A stretch of 5,334 nt of DNA from Erysipelotrichaceae bacterium (GTDB taxonomy: Bacteria > Bacillota_I > Bacilli_A > Erysipelotrichales > Erysipelotrichaceae): the NCBI GenBank assembly GCA_900770275.1, contig CAAGJS010000334.1, forward strand, positions 1 through 5,334. Reading direction: 5' to 3'. The notes beneath the pieces are model-generated. The model searched no databases. It had not been told where the DNA came from and saw only the letters and a list, made by a program, of their open reading frames with translations. Shown here piece by piece: positions 1 through 5,334 of the stretch; position 1 is the first letter of the stretch, and each line of letters begins with the position of its first letter. The translations under genes and the position numbers were made by a program.

Positions 1-12
1 AAACCGTAAGAA

Positions 13-27
13 TTGTAAGCGCTACCG
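13..27 (+). promoter_or_regulatory. Candidate cre-like operator (CcpA/LacI-family) upstream of livH
   Basis: The 15-mer TTGTAAGCGCTACCG fits the published Bacillota catabolite-responsive element consensus WTGNAANCGNWNNCW at every constrained position except the last, where G replaces W. The left half TTGTAAGCG is near ideal and the central CpG is present; the right half is weaker. It ends 35 nt before the livH start codon. If the promoter lies upstream, at or beyond the window edge, a bound repressor could block initiation or act as a roadblock, giving carbon-source control of the importer. Another LacI/GalR-family regulator could use the same kind of site. No convincing -35/-10 pair is visible in positions 1-62, so the promoter is not placed. 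Confidence 0.45.
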
Positions 28-47
28 TGTCACAGTTCTAATTGCAC

Positions 48-59
48 AAGGGGAAAGGA
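48..59 (+). promoter_or_regulatory. Ribosome-binding site that fixes the livH start
   Basis: The purine-rich run AAGGGGAAAGGA precedes ATG at 63, with AAGGGG about 9 nt away. A TTG at 42 is in the same frame, but this run would lie inside the coding sequence if TTG were used. The ATG also places the protein start directly on the usual short hydrophobic LivH N-terminus, so 63 is preferred. Confidence 0.7.
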
Positions 60-62
60 AAT

Positions 63-926
63 ATGGAGATTTTTCTACAGGCAATTGTTAATGGCCTTCT
101 CATGGGAGGCTTCTACTCCTTGATGGGCATGGGACAGAACATTATCTTCGGCGTCATGAAGATCGTTAACTTCTGTCATGGCGAAATGCTCATGGTGGGA
201 ATGTACCTGACGTATGTGCTGTACACCTACGCCGGCATCGATCCGTATGCGGCCGTTCCACTGGTTGCCGTGATCATGTTCTTCCTTGGCGCCGTGATTG
301 AGATTTTCCTCATCAAGCCGTCGCTGGGAACACACAGCTTCACGAACCTGCTGTTTTTGACCGTCGGTATCGGACTGCTGCTGTCGAACCTGGCACTCGT
401 CATCTTCGGCTCCAACTATCTCTCAATCAAGACGGAGTACTCCACGCGGGTCATCAACCTTGGTCCCGTCAACGTCTCACTGCCGCGTCTGATCAGCTTC
501 ATCGTTCTGATCTGCATCTCGATCTTCCTCTTCTGGCTGCTGAAATATACAACCGTCGGAAAACAGATCCGTGCCGTATCGCAGAACGCGGTCGGTGCTG
601 AAGTTGTCGGTATCGATGTTTCGAAGATCTACATTCTGACCTATGGCATCGGAACAGCTCTGGCCGGTGTCGCAGGTGCATTGCTCACGCAGTTCTACAC
701 CATCTTCCCGACGGCCGGTGCAAGCTTCGGCTTCCGTGCCCTGATCGTCGTCGTTGTCGGCGGCCTTGGTTCGATTCCCGGCGCATTCTTCGCCGGCATC
801 TTCCTGGGACTGCTGGAAACGATGGTCGCAGCGTTTATCAGTCCTTCCTATTCGGATCTGATCGTATTCGTTACATTCATCGTCATTCTTGTTATTCGTC
901 AGATGATCATCCTGAGGAGGAAGTAA
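63..926 (+). CDS. livH: Branched-chain amino acid ABC transporter permease LivH
   Basis: This is an integral membrane permease of the hydrophobic amino acid importer family (BPD_transp_2 type). With LivM it forms the transmembrane channel through which the binding protein's substrate passes. The 287-residue product is normal for LivH and hydrophobic throughout, with about eight likely membrane segments. Family landmarks visible are VNFCHGE at residues 35-41 (the usual VNF-HGE block), the cytoplasmic coupling region around GKQIRAVSQN at 166-175 followed by VVGID at 181-185, and the glycine-rich GGLGSIPGAFFAG at 233-245. The short basic C-terminus (LRRK) should be cytoplasmic. It is the first gene of the operon in view, and livM starts 3 nt after its stop. 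Family and role are secure; the exact substrate is not visible from this subunit. Confidence 0.95.
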   Translation: MEIFLQAIVNGLLMGGFYSLMGMGQNIIFGVMKIVNFCHGEMLMVGMYLTYVLYTYAGIDPYAAVPLVAVIMFFLGAVIEIFLIKPSLGTHSFTNLLFLTVGIGLLLSNLALVIFGSNYLSIKTEYSTRVINLGPVNVSLPRLISFIVLICISIFLFWLLKYTTVGKQIRAVSQNAVGAEVVGIDVSKIYILTYGIGTALAGVAGALLTQFYTIFPTAGASFGFRALIVVVVGGLGSIPGAFFAGIFLGLLETMVAAFISPSYSDLIVFVTFIVILVIRQMIILRRK

Positions 927-929
927 GCC

Positions 930-2018
930 ATGACCACAGCTAAGAAAACAAGCAGCGCCGAACAGGTCAAGACCTATCACAAGCGCCTGATGCTGGTCAT
1001 TGGCATCATCCTCGCCATCTTCGTTGTCCTTCCGATCTTTGTCAAATCACCGTATGCCATCAACATCTTCGTCCTTGTCTTCTACATGACGACGCTGTCC
1101 ATGGCATGGAACCTGCTTGGCGGCATGACGGGCCAGAACTCCCTGGGCTACGCAGCCTATATGGGACTTGGCGCCTACATCTGCTGCACATTCGTAAACA
1201 AGGCGGGCACCAACCCGTGGCTCGCCGCAATCCTGGGCATGATCTTCGTCGGCCTGGTTGCGGGCATCGTCTTCTATCCCTGCTTCATGTTACGGGGACC
1301 GTACTTCACCCTCGTCTCGATTGCCTTCGGTGAAGCGCTGCGTCAGGTCATCATCAACTCCGAATTCTTCGGAAGAGCTTCGGGCATCGGCCTGCCGTTC
1401 GGCGGCGACTCCTGGGCCCAGTTCCGTTTCACATCCAAGGTCCCGTACTACTACGTCGGCCTCGTGATGGTCATCGGCATCTACCTTCTGATGAAGAAGA
1501 TTGATCGCTCCAAGATGGGCTACGCCCTCAAGACGATCCGCGAAGATGAGGATGCGGCTGCCGCAATGGGCATCAACCCCACCAAATACAAGGTCCTTGC
1601 CTGTGTCATCTCGGCAATGATCGCTGCCCTCGTTGGATTCTTCTACGTCAGCTACGTCCGTTACATTGACCCGGACATGATGGTTCAGGCCAAGTCGACC
1701 GAAGCCGTTCTGCCGGCCGTTGTCGGCGGCGCAGCGTATGTCGAAGGTCCGCTGATCGGCGGCCTCATCATGATCCCGCTGTCGCAGCTGCTGCGTGCAA
1801 AGTTCTCGGCGATTCTTCCGGGCATCGATATGCTCATGTATGCGATCGTCCTGATTCTGATCATCCGCGTACGTCCTTCGGGAATCCTTGGCTGGTATCA
1901 CAGCTCCAAGTTCAAGAAGTGGGTTGATACGGTTGTGCTTCACAAGCCGGATGCGACCGTGCTCGAAGAGGTTGCCGTCGCAGACTACGAAGCTTCAAAG
2001 AAAGGAGGTACGCACTGA
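930..2018 (+). CDS. livM: Branched-chain amino acid ABC transporter permease LivM
   Basis: This is the second transmembrane subunit of the importer and the partner of LivH. The 362-residue protein starts with a hydrophilic, Lys-rich cytoplasmic segment (residues 1-19), followed by hydrophobic helices from about 20 to 315. LivM landmarks include the NLLGGMTGQNSLGYAAYMGLGAY region (61-83), the coupling-helix region GYALKTIREDEDAAAAMGI (197-215), and GGAAYVEGPLIGG (266-278), equivalent to the family's glycine-rich GxGxxxGPxxG block. A charged tail of about 40 residues (from 323) is predicted to be cytoplasmic. GAGGAGG at 914-920, inside the end of livH, lies 9 nt before the ATG. The stop TGA overlaps the livG ATG by one base (TGATG at 2016-2020), a typical coupling junction. 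Length is within the usual LivM range. Confidence 0.95.
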   Translation: MTTAKKTSSAEQVKTYHKRLMLVIGIILAIFVVLPIFVKSPYAINIFVLVFYMTTLSMAWNLLGGMTGQNSLGYAAYMGLGAYICCTFVNKAGTNPWLAAILGMIFVGLVAGIVFYPCFMLRGPYFTLVSIAFGEALRQVIINSEFFGRASGIGLPFGGDSWAQFRFTSKVPYYYVGLVMVIGIYLLMKKIDRSKMGYALKTIREDEDAAAAMGINPTKYKVLACVISAMIAALVGFFYVSYVRYIDPDMMVQAKSTEAVLPAVVGGAAYVEGPLIGGLIMIPLSQLLRAKFSAILPGIDMLMYAIVLILIIRVRPSGILGWYHSSKFKKWVDTVVLHKPDATVLEEVAVADYEASKKGGTH

Positions 2019-2767
2019 TGTCCGATACCCCGATCATTGAGGTTCAGCACCTCACCAAGCGATTCAAAGGTCTGACGGCCGTCAACGATGTGTCCTTCTC
2101 CATCCGGGAAGGCGGCATCACCGGCATGATCGGCCCGAATGGTGCCGGAAAGTCCACGACCTTCAACATGATCTGCGGCTACTATCCCCCGACCGAAGGC
2201 AAGATCTATTACCGCGGACAGGATATTACAGGCAAGCGTGCCTATGAATATACAGACATGAAGATTGCCCGCACCTTCCAGATCATGAAGCCGCTCAAGA
2301 ACCTGAGCGTCCTCGATAACGTCATCGCCGCCTCCTACTTCGGCTATGCCGGAGCCAAGAGTGAAGGCGAGGCACGTGAACGTGCACTCGATATCCTTGA
2401 GTTCACGGGTCTCTACGATAAGCGCCATGTCCTGTCCAAGGACATGGGTACCCCGGATCAGAAGCGCCTCGAAATGGCGCGCGCCCTGGCTACGAAGCCG
2501 GAGCTGCTGTTCCTGGATGAAAATATGGCCGGCCTCAACCCGGCAGAAACGGAAGATGCCATCGCCCTGATCCGCAAGATCAACGATTCCGGCGTCACGA
2601 TCTTCCTGATTGAACACATTATGCAGGCGGTTGTCAGTCTCTGCGAAAAGGTCATCGTCCTGCACCATGGCGAAAAGATTGCCGAAGGCACGCCTGAGCA
2701 GGTCATGAACGACCCGTATGTCATGGAAGTCTACCTGGGCAAGAAGAAGGAGTCGGACAATGCTTAA
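2018..2767 (+). CDS. livG: Branched-chain amino acid ABC transporter ATP-binding protein LivG
   Basis: This is one of two cytoplasmic ATPases that power the importer. The 249-residue length is standard for LivG. Visible motifs are Walker A GPNGAGKST (39-47), the Q-loop in TFQ (Q88), Walker B LLFLDE (163-168, with catalytic E168) and the switch histidine in IEH (H200). The ABC signature is degenerate: the LSGGQ position reads GTPDQ (144-148) before KRLEMARAL, and Walker B is followed by NMAGLNP rather than the common P-x-AGLNP. From memory, a recognised subset of LivG proteins has a TxPDRKRLE...DEVMAGL form, so this is probably a lineage type rather than a decayed gene. AAAGGAGGT at 2001-2009 gives a strong ribosome-binding site 8 nt before the ATG. 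The 3' end overlaps livF by 8 nt. Confidence 0.94.
   Translation: MSDTPIIEVQHLTKRFKGLTAVNDVSFSIREGGITGMIGPNGAGKSTTFNMICGYYPPTEGKIYYRGQDITGKRAYEYTDMKIARTFQIMKPLKNLSVLDNVIAASYFGYAGAKSEGEARERALDILEFTGLYDKRHVLSKDMGTPDQKRLEMARALATKPELLFLDENMAGLNPAETEDAIALIRKINDSGVTIFLIEHIMQAVVSLCEKVIVLHHGEKIAEGTPEQVMNDPYVMEVYLGKKKESDNA
2747..2752 (+). promoter_or_regulatory. Ribosome-binding site for livF inside livG
   Basis: AAGGAG lies within the Lys/Glu-rich last codons of livG, 7 nt before the ATG at 2760. It supports that start over an in-frame ATG at 2718, which would add 14 basic residues with no similarity to LivF and a 50-nt overlap with livG. Confidence 0.7.
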
Positions 2768-3467
2768 AGTTGAAGGTTTGCGCGCAGGATACGGAAACGT
2801 CAACATCCTGTGGGACGAGTCATTCACCATCGGTGAAGGTGAGATCGTCGCGTTCCTTGGCTCCAATGGCGCCGGGAAAACGACAACGGTCCGTGCCATC
2901 ACCGGCATGATCCGGCCCAAGGCAGGCAGCGTCGTCTTCAATGGCGAAGAGCTGGCCGGCAAGAGCAGCCGCGAAATTCTGCATCACCGCATCGTCCAGG
3001 TTCCGGAGGGTCGTCAGCTGTTTACGGAAATGACGGTCCTGGAAAACCTGCAGATGGGTGCCTATGACAAGCAGACAGAGGCGGATTTCGAAAAGAATCT
3101 GAAGCGGTGCTACGAATGGTTCCCGAAGCTGGAGGAACGCGCGAAGCAGGCGGCAGGTACATTGTCCGGAGGCGAGCAGCAGATGGTCGCCGTTGCCCGG
3201 GCAATTATCGGGGAGCCGAAGCTGCTGATCATGGATGAGCCTTCGCTGGGTCTGGCGCCGAATATCGTTGACCAGATTCTCGAAGTGGCGAAGGAAATGT
3301 CGCGCAGCGAAGGACTCGCCGTCATGCTCGTGGAGCAGGATATTACCAAGGCTCTGGCCGTGGCTGATCGCGGCTATGTTGTTGAGAACGGACATATTTC
3401 ACTGGAGGGTACGGCTGCTGAGCTGGAAGCCAATGAACATGTCAAGAAGGCATATCTCGGTATCTAA
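2760..3467 (+). CDS. livF: Branched-chain amino acid ABC transporter ATP-binding protein LivF
   Basis: This is the second cytoplasmic ATPase, expected to pair with LivG beneath LivH/LivM. The 235-residue product begins MLKVEGLRAGYG, the standard LivF opening. Motifs are Walker A GSNGAGKTT (34-42), VPEGRQLF (81-88) in the Q-loop region, an intact signature LSGGEQQM (135-142), and Walker B LLIMDEPSLGLAP (155-167, with catalytic E160). The switch histidine is replaced by glutamine in LVEQD (Q193), which is usual for LivF. The protein ends in the typical AYLGI. Its start overlaps the livG stop by 8 nt, so translation is probably coupled and the two ATPases made in similar amounts. It is the last gene of the tightly packed block; a 50-nt gap with a hairpin follows. 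Confidence 0.95.
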   Translation: MLKVEGLRAGYGNVNILWDESFTIGEGEIVAFLGSNGAGKTTTVRAITGMIRPKAGSVVFNGEELAGKSSREILHHRIVQVPEGRQLFTEMTVLENLQMGAYDKQTEADFEKNLKRCYEWFPKLEERAKQAAGTLSGGEQQMVAVARAIIGEPKLLIMDEPSLGLAPNIVDQILEVAKEMSRSEGLAVMLVEQDITKALAVADRGYVVENGHISLEGTAAELEANEHVKKAYLGI

Positions 3468-3473
3468 GGAAGC

Positions 3474-3496
3474 AATACTGCCAAGAGCGCAGTATT
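3474..3496 (+). promoter_or_regulatory. Intercistronic hairpin between livF and the binding-protein gene
   Basis: AATACTGC (3474-3481) and GCAGTATT (3489-3496) are perfect reverse complements around a 7-nt loop, CAAGAGC. The hairpin starts 7 nt after the livF stop and ends 21 nt before the binding-protein ATG, just upstream of its ribosome-binding site (AAGGGAG, 3504-3510). No U-run follows, so it is not a standard intrinsic terminator. The likely role is mRNA stabilisation or a processing boundary that raises binding-protein output over the membrane subunits. The stem is seen directly; the function is inferred. Confidence 0.5.
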
Positions 3497-3517
3497 CCAT
3501 AAGAAGGGAGAAAGAAA

Positions 3518-4846
3518 ATGAGCTTCAAACGTATTTCTGCATTACTCTGCTCCGCCGCAATGGCTATGACGTTGCTGGCAGGATGCGGAGGCAGCTCCTC
3601 TGCAGCAGCATCCTCTGACGCTACGTCGACGGATGCCGCGACCACAACCGCTTCGTCCGGTTCCGAACTGAGCGGCGATCCGATCAAGATCGGCACGATC
3701 TATGCGATGTCGGGCGGCTCCGCTGCCATCGGCACCAACATTCTGCGCGGTATTGATTTCGCAGTCGAAGAGATCAATGCCAACGGCGGCATCCTTGGAC
3801 GTCCGGTTGAAGTAGTACGCGGCGACCATGCCGGTGACGTTGCGACAGGTAAGTCGGAGGCTGAACGTCTCATTACCCAGGAACATGTTGATGTGATGCT
3901 TGGCTGCCATATGTCCGTTGTTACGGAAGTTGTTGCGCAGGTCTGCCAGCAGTACAACGTTCCGATGATCACGGCTATTTCGACACTCGACAGACTCTCT
4001 GATGAGGATCATAAGGATATGGACTGCTTCTTCCGTCTGTGCCCGCTGAACAGTGTCTATGTACGTGATATGCTGCAGTATCTCAAGGATTCTGAGCAGC
4101 AGACCGGTCAGGAAATCAAGAACATCGCGATCTTCACGGACCGTGCTGCCATTGGTCAGGAACTAATTCGCTGCGTCGAGCTCTATGCTCCGGAATTTGG
4201 ATTCAACCTGGTTGATGAAGTTGACTACTCCTCCAACGCTACTGATCTGAACGCTCAGGTTCTCGCTCTCAAGGCTGATGATCCTGATGCAATCCTCTGC
4301 GATTCCTACATCGGCGATGCTACGCTGTTCATTCAGACTCTGAAGGAGCAGAACTACAAGCCGAAGATGATCGTTGCTAAGGCAAACGGTTACACGGATC
4401 CTTCGTTCCTTGAAAACCTTGGCAAGGCTGCGGATGGTGTCGCTTCTGTCGTTGAATTCAACCCGGATATGACCAACGGTGCCGAGATCAATGAAGAGTT
4501 CAAGAAGGAATATGGCGTCGATATGAACGGTCACTCTGCTGAGTCCTACACCGCTGTATGGTGCTTCAAGCAGGCCATTGAGGCTGCTGGCAGCACGGAT
4601 GGTGATGCAGTCAAGAAGGCTCTTGCGGATCTGGATGTGAAGGGCTCCTTCGATGGCGGCCGTAAGATCATCCTCCCGTACAGCGAGATCAACTTTGAGG
4701 ATTATGACCTTGATGGTGCTCCGCACTACAGAGACAACACTTCTGCATCTGTCGCTATTGCACAGGTTCAGGATGGTCAGTGGAAGACGGTTTGGCCGTT
4801 TGACTACACGGATAACAAGATTCAGTATCCGGTTACCCTTGAGTAA
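3518..4846 (+). CDS. Lipoprotein substrate-binding protein, branched-chain amino acid ABC transporter family (LivJ/LivK-like)
   Basis: This is the extracellular receptor that captures substrate and delivers it to LivH/LivM. The 442-residue protein has a lipoprotein signal peptide: basic N-terminus MSFKR, hydrophobic core, and lipobox LAGC with the lipidated cysteine at 23. A Ser/Ala/Thr-rich linker (24-52) should lift the domain from the membrane. The type I periplasmic binding fold starts near PIKIGTIYAMSG (55-66) and continues through GIDFAVEEINANGG (78-91), VDVMLGCHMSVVTEVV (124-139) and VPMITAIS (148-155), with the second lobe from about 200. The linker partly explains its length above the usual 370-400. 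AAGGGAG lies 7 nt before the ATG. Seven mature cysteines besides C23 (130, 143, 170, 175, 219, 261, 349) are unusual for a secreted protein. Family and role are secure; the ligand could be branched-chain or other amino acids, or another small solute. Confidence 0.92.
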   Translation: MSFKRISALLCSAAMAMTLLAGCGGSSSAAASSDATSTDAATTTASSGSELSGDPIKIGTIYAMSGGSAAIGTNILRGIDFAVEEINANGGILGRPVEVVRGDHAGDVATGKSEAERLITQEHVDVMLGCHMSVVTEVVAQVCQQYNVPMITAISTLDRLSDEDHKDMDCFFRLCPLNSVYVRDMLQYLKDSEQQTGQEIKNIAIFTDRAAIGQELIRCVELYAPEFGFNLVDEVDYSSNATDLNAQVLALKADDPDAILCDSYIGDATLFIQTLKEQNYKPKMIVAKANGYTDPSFLENLGKAADGVASVVEFNPDMTNGAEINEEFKKEYGVDMNGHSAESYTAVWCFKQAIEAAGSTDGDAVKKALADLDVKGSFDGGRKIILPYSEINFEDYDLDGAPHYRDNTSASVAIAQVQDGQWKTVWPFDYTDNKIQYPVTLE

Positions 4847-4852
4847 TTCTGA

Positions 4853-4884
4853 GTTTCATTGCTGAAACCGGAACCTCGGTTCCG
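4853..4884 (+). other. Two abutting tetraloop hairpins in the 3' untranslated region of the first binding-protein gene
   Basis: Two short hairpins lie head to tail with no spacer. GTTTCA (4853-4858) pairs with TGAAAC (4863-4868) around TTGC. CGGAAC (4869-4874) pairs with GTTCCG (4879-4884) around CTCG. They begin 6 nt after the stop codon. Neither is followed by a T-run, so they look like a 3'-end protecting structure, possibly coaxially stacked in RNA, rather than a terminator. The complementarity is directly visible; the role is inferred. Confidence 0.5.
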
Positions 4885-4920
4885 ATTCACGGCGAAAAGA
4901 AGGCAGTCTGCCGTGTGAAT
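4885..4920 (+). promoter_or_regulatory. Possible competing (antiterminator-like) fold
   Basis: ATTCACGGC (4885-4893) can pair with GCCG (4910-4913) and TGAAT (4916-4920), giving nine pairs with a two-base bulge at 4914-4915. This uses the 5' arm of the terminator-like stem at 4904-4937, so the two folds exclude one another. This is the geometry of an attenuator, but the pairing is modest and no ligand, leader peptide or protein site is recognisable. Confidence 0.25.
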
Positions 4921-4948
4921 TTCTCCATGGCAGACTGTATTGTTATAT
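4904..4948 (+). terminator. Terminator-like hairpin between the two binding-protein genes
   Basis: CAGTCTGCCGTG (4904-4915) pairs with CATGGCAGACTG (4926-4937), giving 12 base pairs including one G-U, around a 10-nt loop. The following stretch TATTGTTATAT (4938-4948) is U-rich in RNA (7 of 11) but interrupted. This is a plausible weak or conditional intrinsic terminator ending the main operon transcript and limiting read-through into the next gene. It ends just before the ribosome-binding site of the second gene. It could equally be a processing or attenuation element. Confidence 0.5.
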
Positions 4949-4960
4949 AGAGGAAACCTG

Positions 4961-5334
4961 ATGTTTGAAAAGATCGCTAAACATCTCATCGCCATCGCTA
5001 TGACCATCGCACTTTCGGCGTGCGGGCAGGCGGCCTCCGCAACAGAGGAGCCGGCCGTTTCCCCGACACCCTCTGCGACGTCGCAGCTTTCGCCGATTAA
5101 GATCGGTGCTGTCTATGCATTGAGCGGAGACAGTGCAGCGATCGGTACGAACATTCTGCGCGGCATTGACTACGCTGTTCAGGAAATCAACAAGACCGGC
5201 GGCGTCAATGGGCATCCGCTGGAAGTGGTACGGGCCGATACGCGCGGAGATGCGGATCGTGCCGCCAGTGAGGCGAAGCGTCTCATTGAACAAGAGGATG
5301 TGAAGGCGATCCTGGGCTGCCATCAGTCGACGGC
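4961..5334 (+). CDS. Second lipoprotein substrate-binding protein, LivJ/LivK-like (partial, runs off the window)
   Basis: The reading frame from ATG 4961 is open to the last base: 124 full codons, with no stop. It encodes a lipoprotein signal peptide (MFEKIAKHLI, then a hydrophobic core) with lipobox LSAC and the lipidated cysteine at 21. A short Ala/Ser/Pro/Thr/Glu-rich linker (22-44) follows, then the start of a type I binding fold at PIKIGAVYALSG (45-56). By hand alignment about 52 of 81 residues match the preceding binding protein, including the identical block SAAIGTNILRGID, so the two are tandem paralogues. The linker is shorter and has prolines that the first protein's lacks. AGAGG at 4949-4953 lies 7 nt before the ATG. 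It probably serves the same LivHMGF core with a different or overlapping ligand range. The fold's remainder lies outside the window, so intactness cannot be judged. Confidence 0.88.
   Translation, partial: MFEKIAKHLIAIAMTIALSACGQAASATEEPAVSPTPSATSQLSPIKIGAVYALSGDSAAIGTNILRGIDYAVQEINKTGGVNGHPLEVVRADTRGDADRAASEAKRLIEQEDVKAILGCHQST

Noticed and set aside
42..62. Upstream in-frame TTG start for LivH adding seven residues (MHKGKGN).
   Set aside because: The added segment is the ribosome-binding region itself, and ATG at 63 has proper spacing and gives the normal LivH N-terminus.
2718..2759. Upstream in-frame ATG for LivF adding 14 residues.
   Set aside because: The extension is basic translated livG sequence without LivF character, whereas ATG 2760 has AAGGAG 7 nt upstream and the standard MLKVEGL opening.
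1985..2962. Long 325-codon open frame on the minus strand across livG and livF.
   Set aside because: It is antisense to two certain genes, crosses their junction, and its translation shows no domain pattern; such frames are common opposite codon-biased genes. The other minus-strand frames in the window were rejected for the same reason.
3518..4846. Assigning urea, short-chain amide or a specific amino acid as ligand for the first binding protein.
   Set aside because: The type I fold family covers all of these, and ligand-pocket residues cannot be assigned by eye; no catabolic neighbour in the window points to one substrate.
4938..4948. AT-rich TATTGTTATAT as a -10 element for a promoter of the second binding-protein gene.
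   Set aside because: No credible -35 lies 16-18 nt upstream, and the start site would fall on the ribosome-binding site. It fits better as the U-rich tail of the hairpin.
1..5334. A novel defence, mobile or biosynthetic system hidden in the window.
   Set aside because: Every substantial plus-strand frame is explained by known importer subunits. I saw no repeat arrays, transposase, attachment-site duplications, tRNA-like sequence or unexplained gene.

Overview
The window is almost filled by one co-directional (+ strand) operon for an ABC importer of the hydrophobic amino acid uptake (Liv) type. It encodes two membrane permeases (livH, livM), two ATPases (livG, livF) and a complete lipoprotein substrate-binding protein. 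A second, paralogous binding-protein gene runs off the right edge. No mobile element, RNA gene or CRISPR array was found, and no divergent gene. The strongest reading is a normal nutrient-uptake locus. The parts that deserve attention are its regulatory hairpins, its paired binding proteins and an asymmetric ATPase pair.

Organism: both binding proteins carry lipobox cysteines, the Shine-Dalgarno sequences are strong (AAAGGAGG type), and a CcpA-type cre-like site lies in front of livH. Together these point to a Gram-positive Bacillota member. The DNA looks moderately GC-rich by eye, with many C/G third positions, so a higher-GC anaerobic or gut Bacillota lineage is a reasonable but unproven guess.

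Layout: 1-62 is the tail of an upstream region with a cre-like operator (13-27) and the livH ribosome-binding site. livH (63-926), livM (930-2018), livG (2018-2767) and livF (2760-3467) are packed with a 3-nt gap, a 1-nt overlap and an 8-nt overlap, so they are almost certainly cotranscribed and partly translationally coupled. A 50-nt gap with an 8-bp hairpin (3474-3496) separates them from the binding-protein gene (3518-4846). A structured 114-nt gap (4847-4960) follows, holding two abutting tetraloop hairpins and a longer terminator-like hairpin with a possible competing fold. The second binding-protein gene starts at 4961 and is open to the window end.

How they work together: lipid-anchored binding proteins capture substrate outside the membrane and deliver it to the LivH/LivM channel, and LivG/LivF hydrolyse ATP to drive import. 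Branched-chain or other hydrophobic amino acids are the default family substrate, but the sequence does not prove specificity. Two related binding proteins beside one transporter core suggest that two substrate ranges feed one channel, as LivJ and LivK do with LivHMGF in E. coli.
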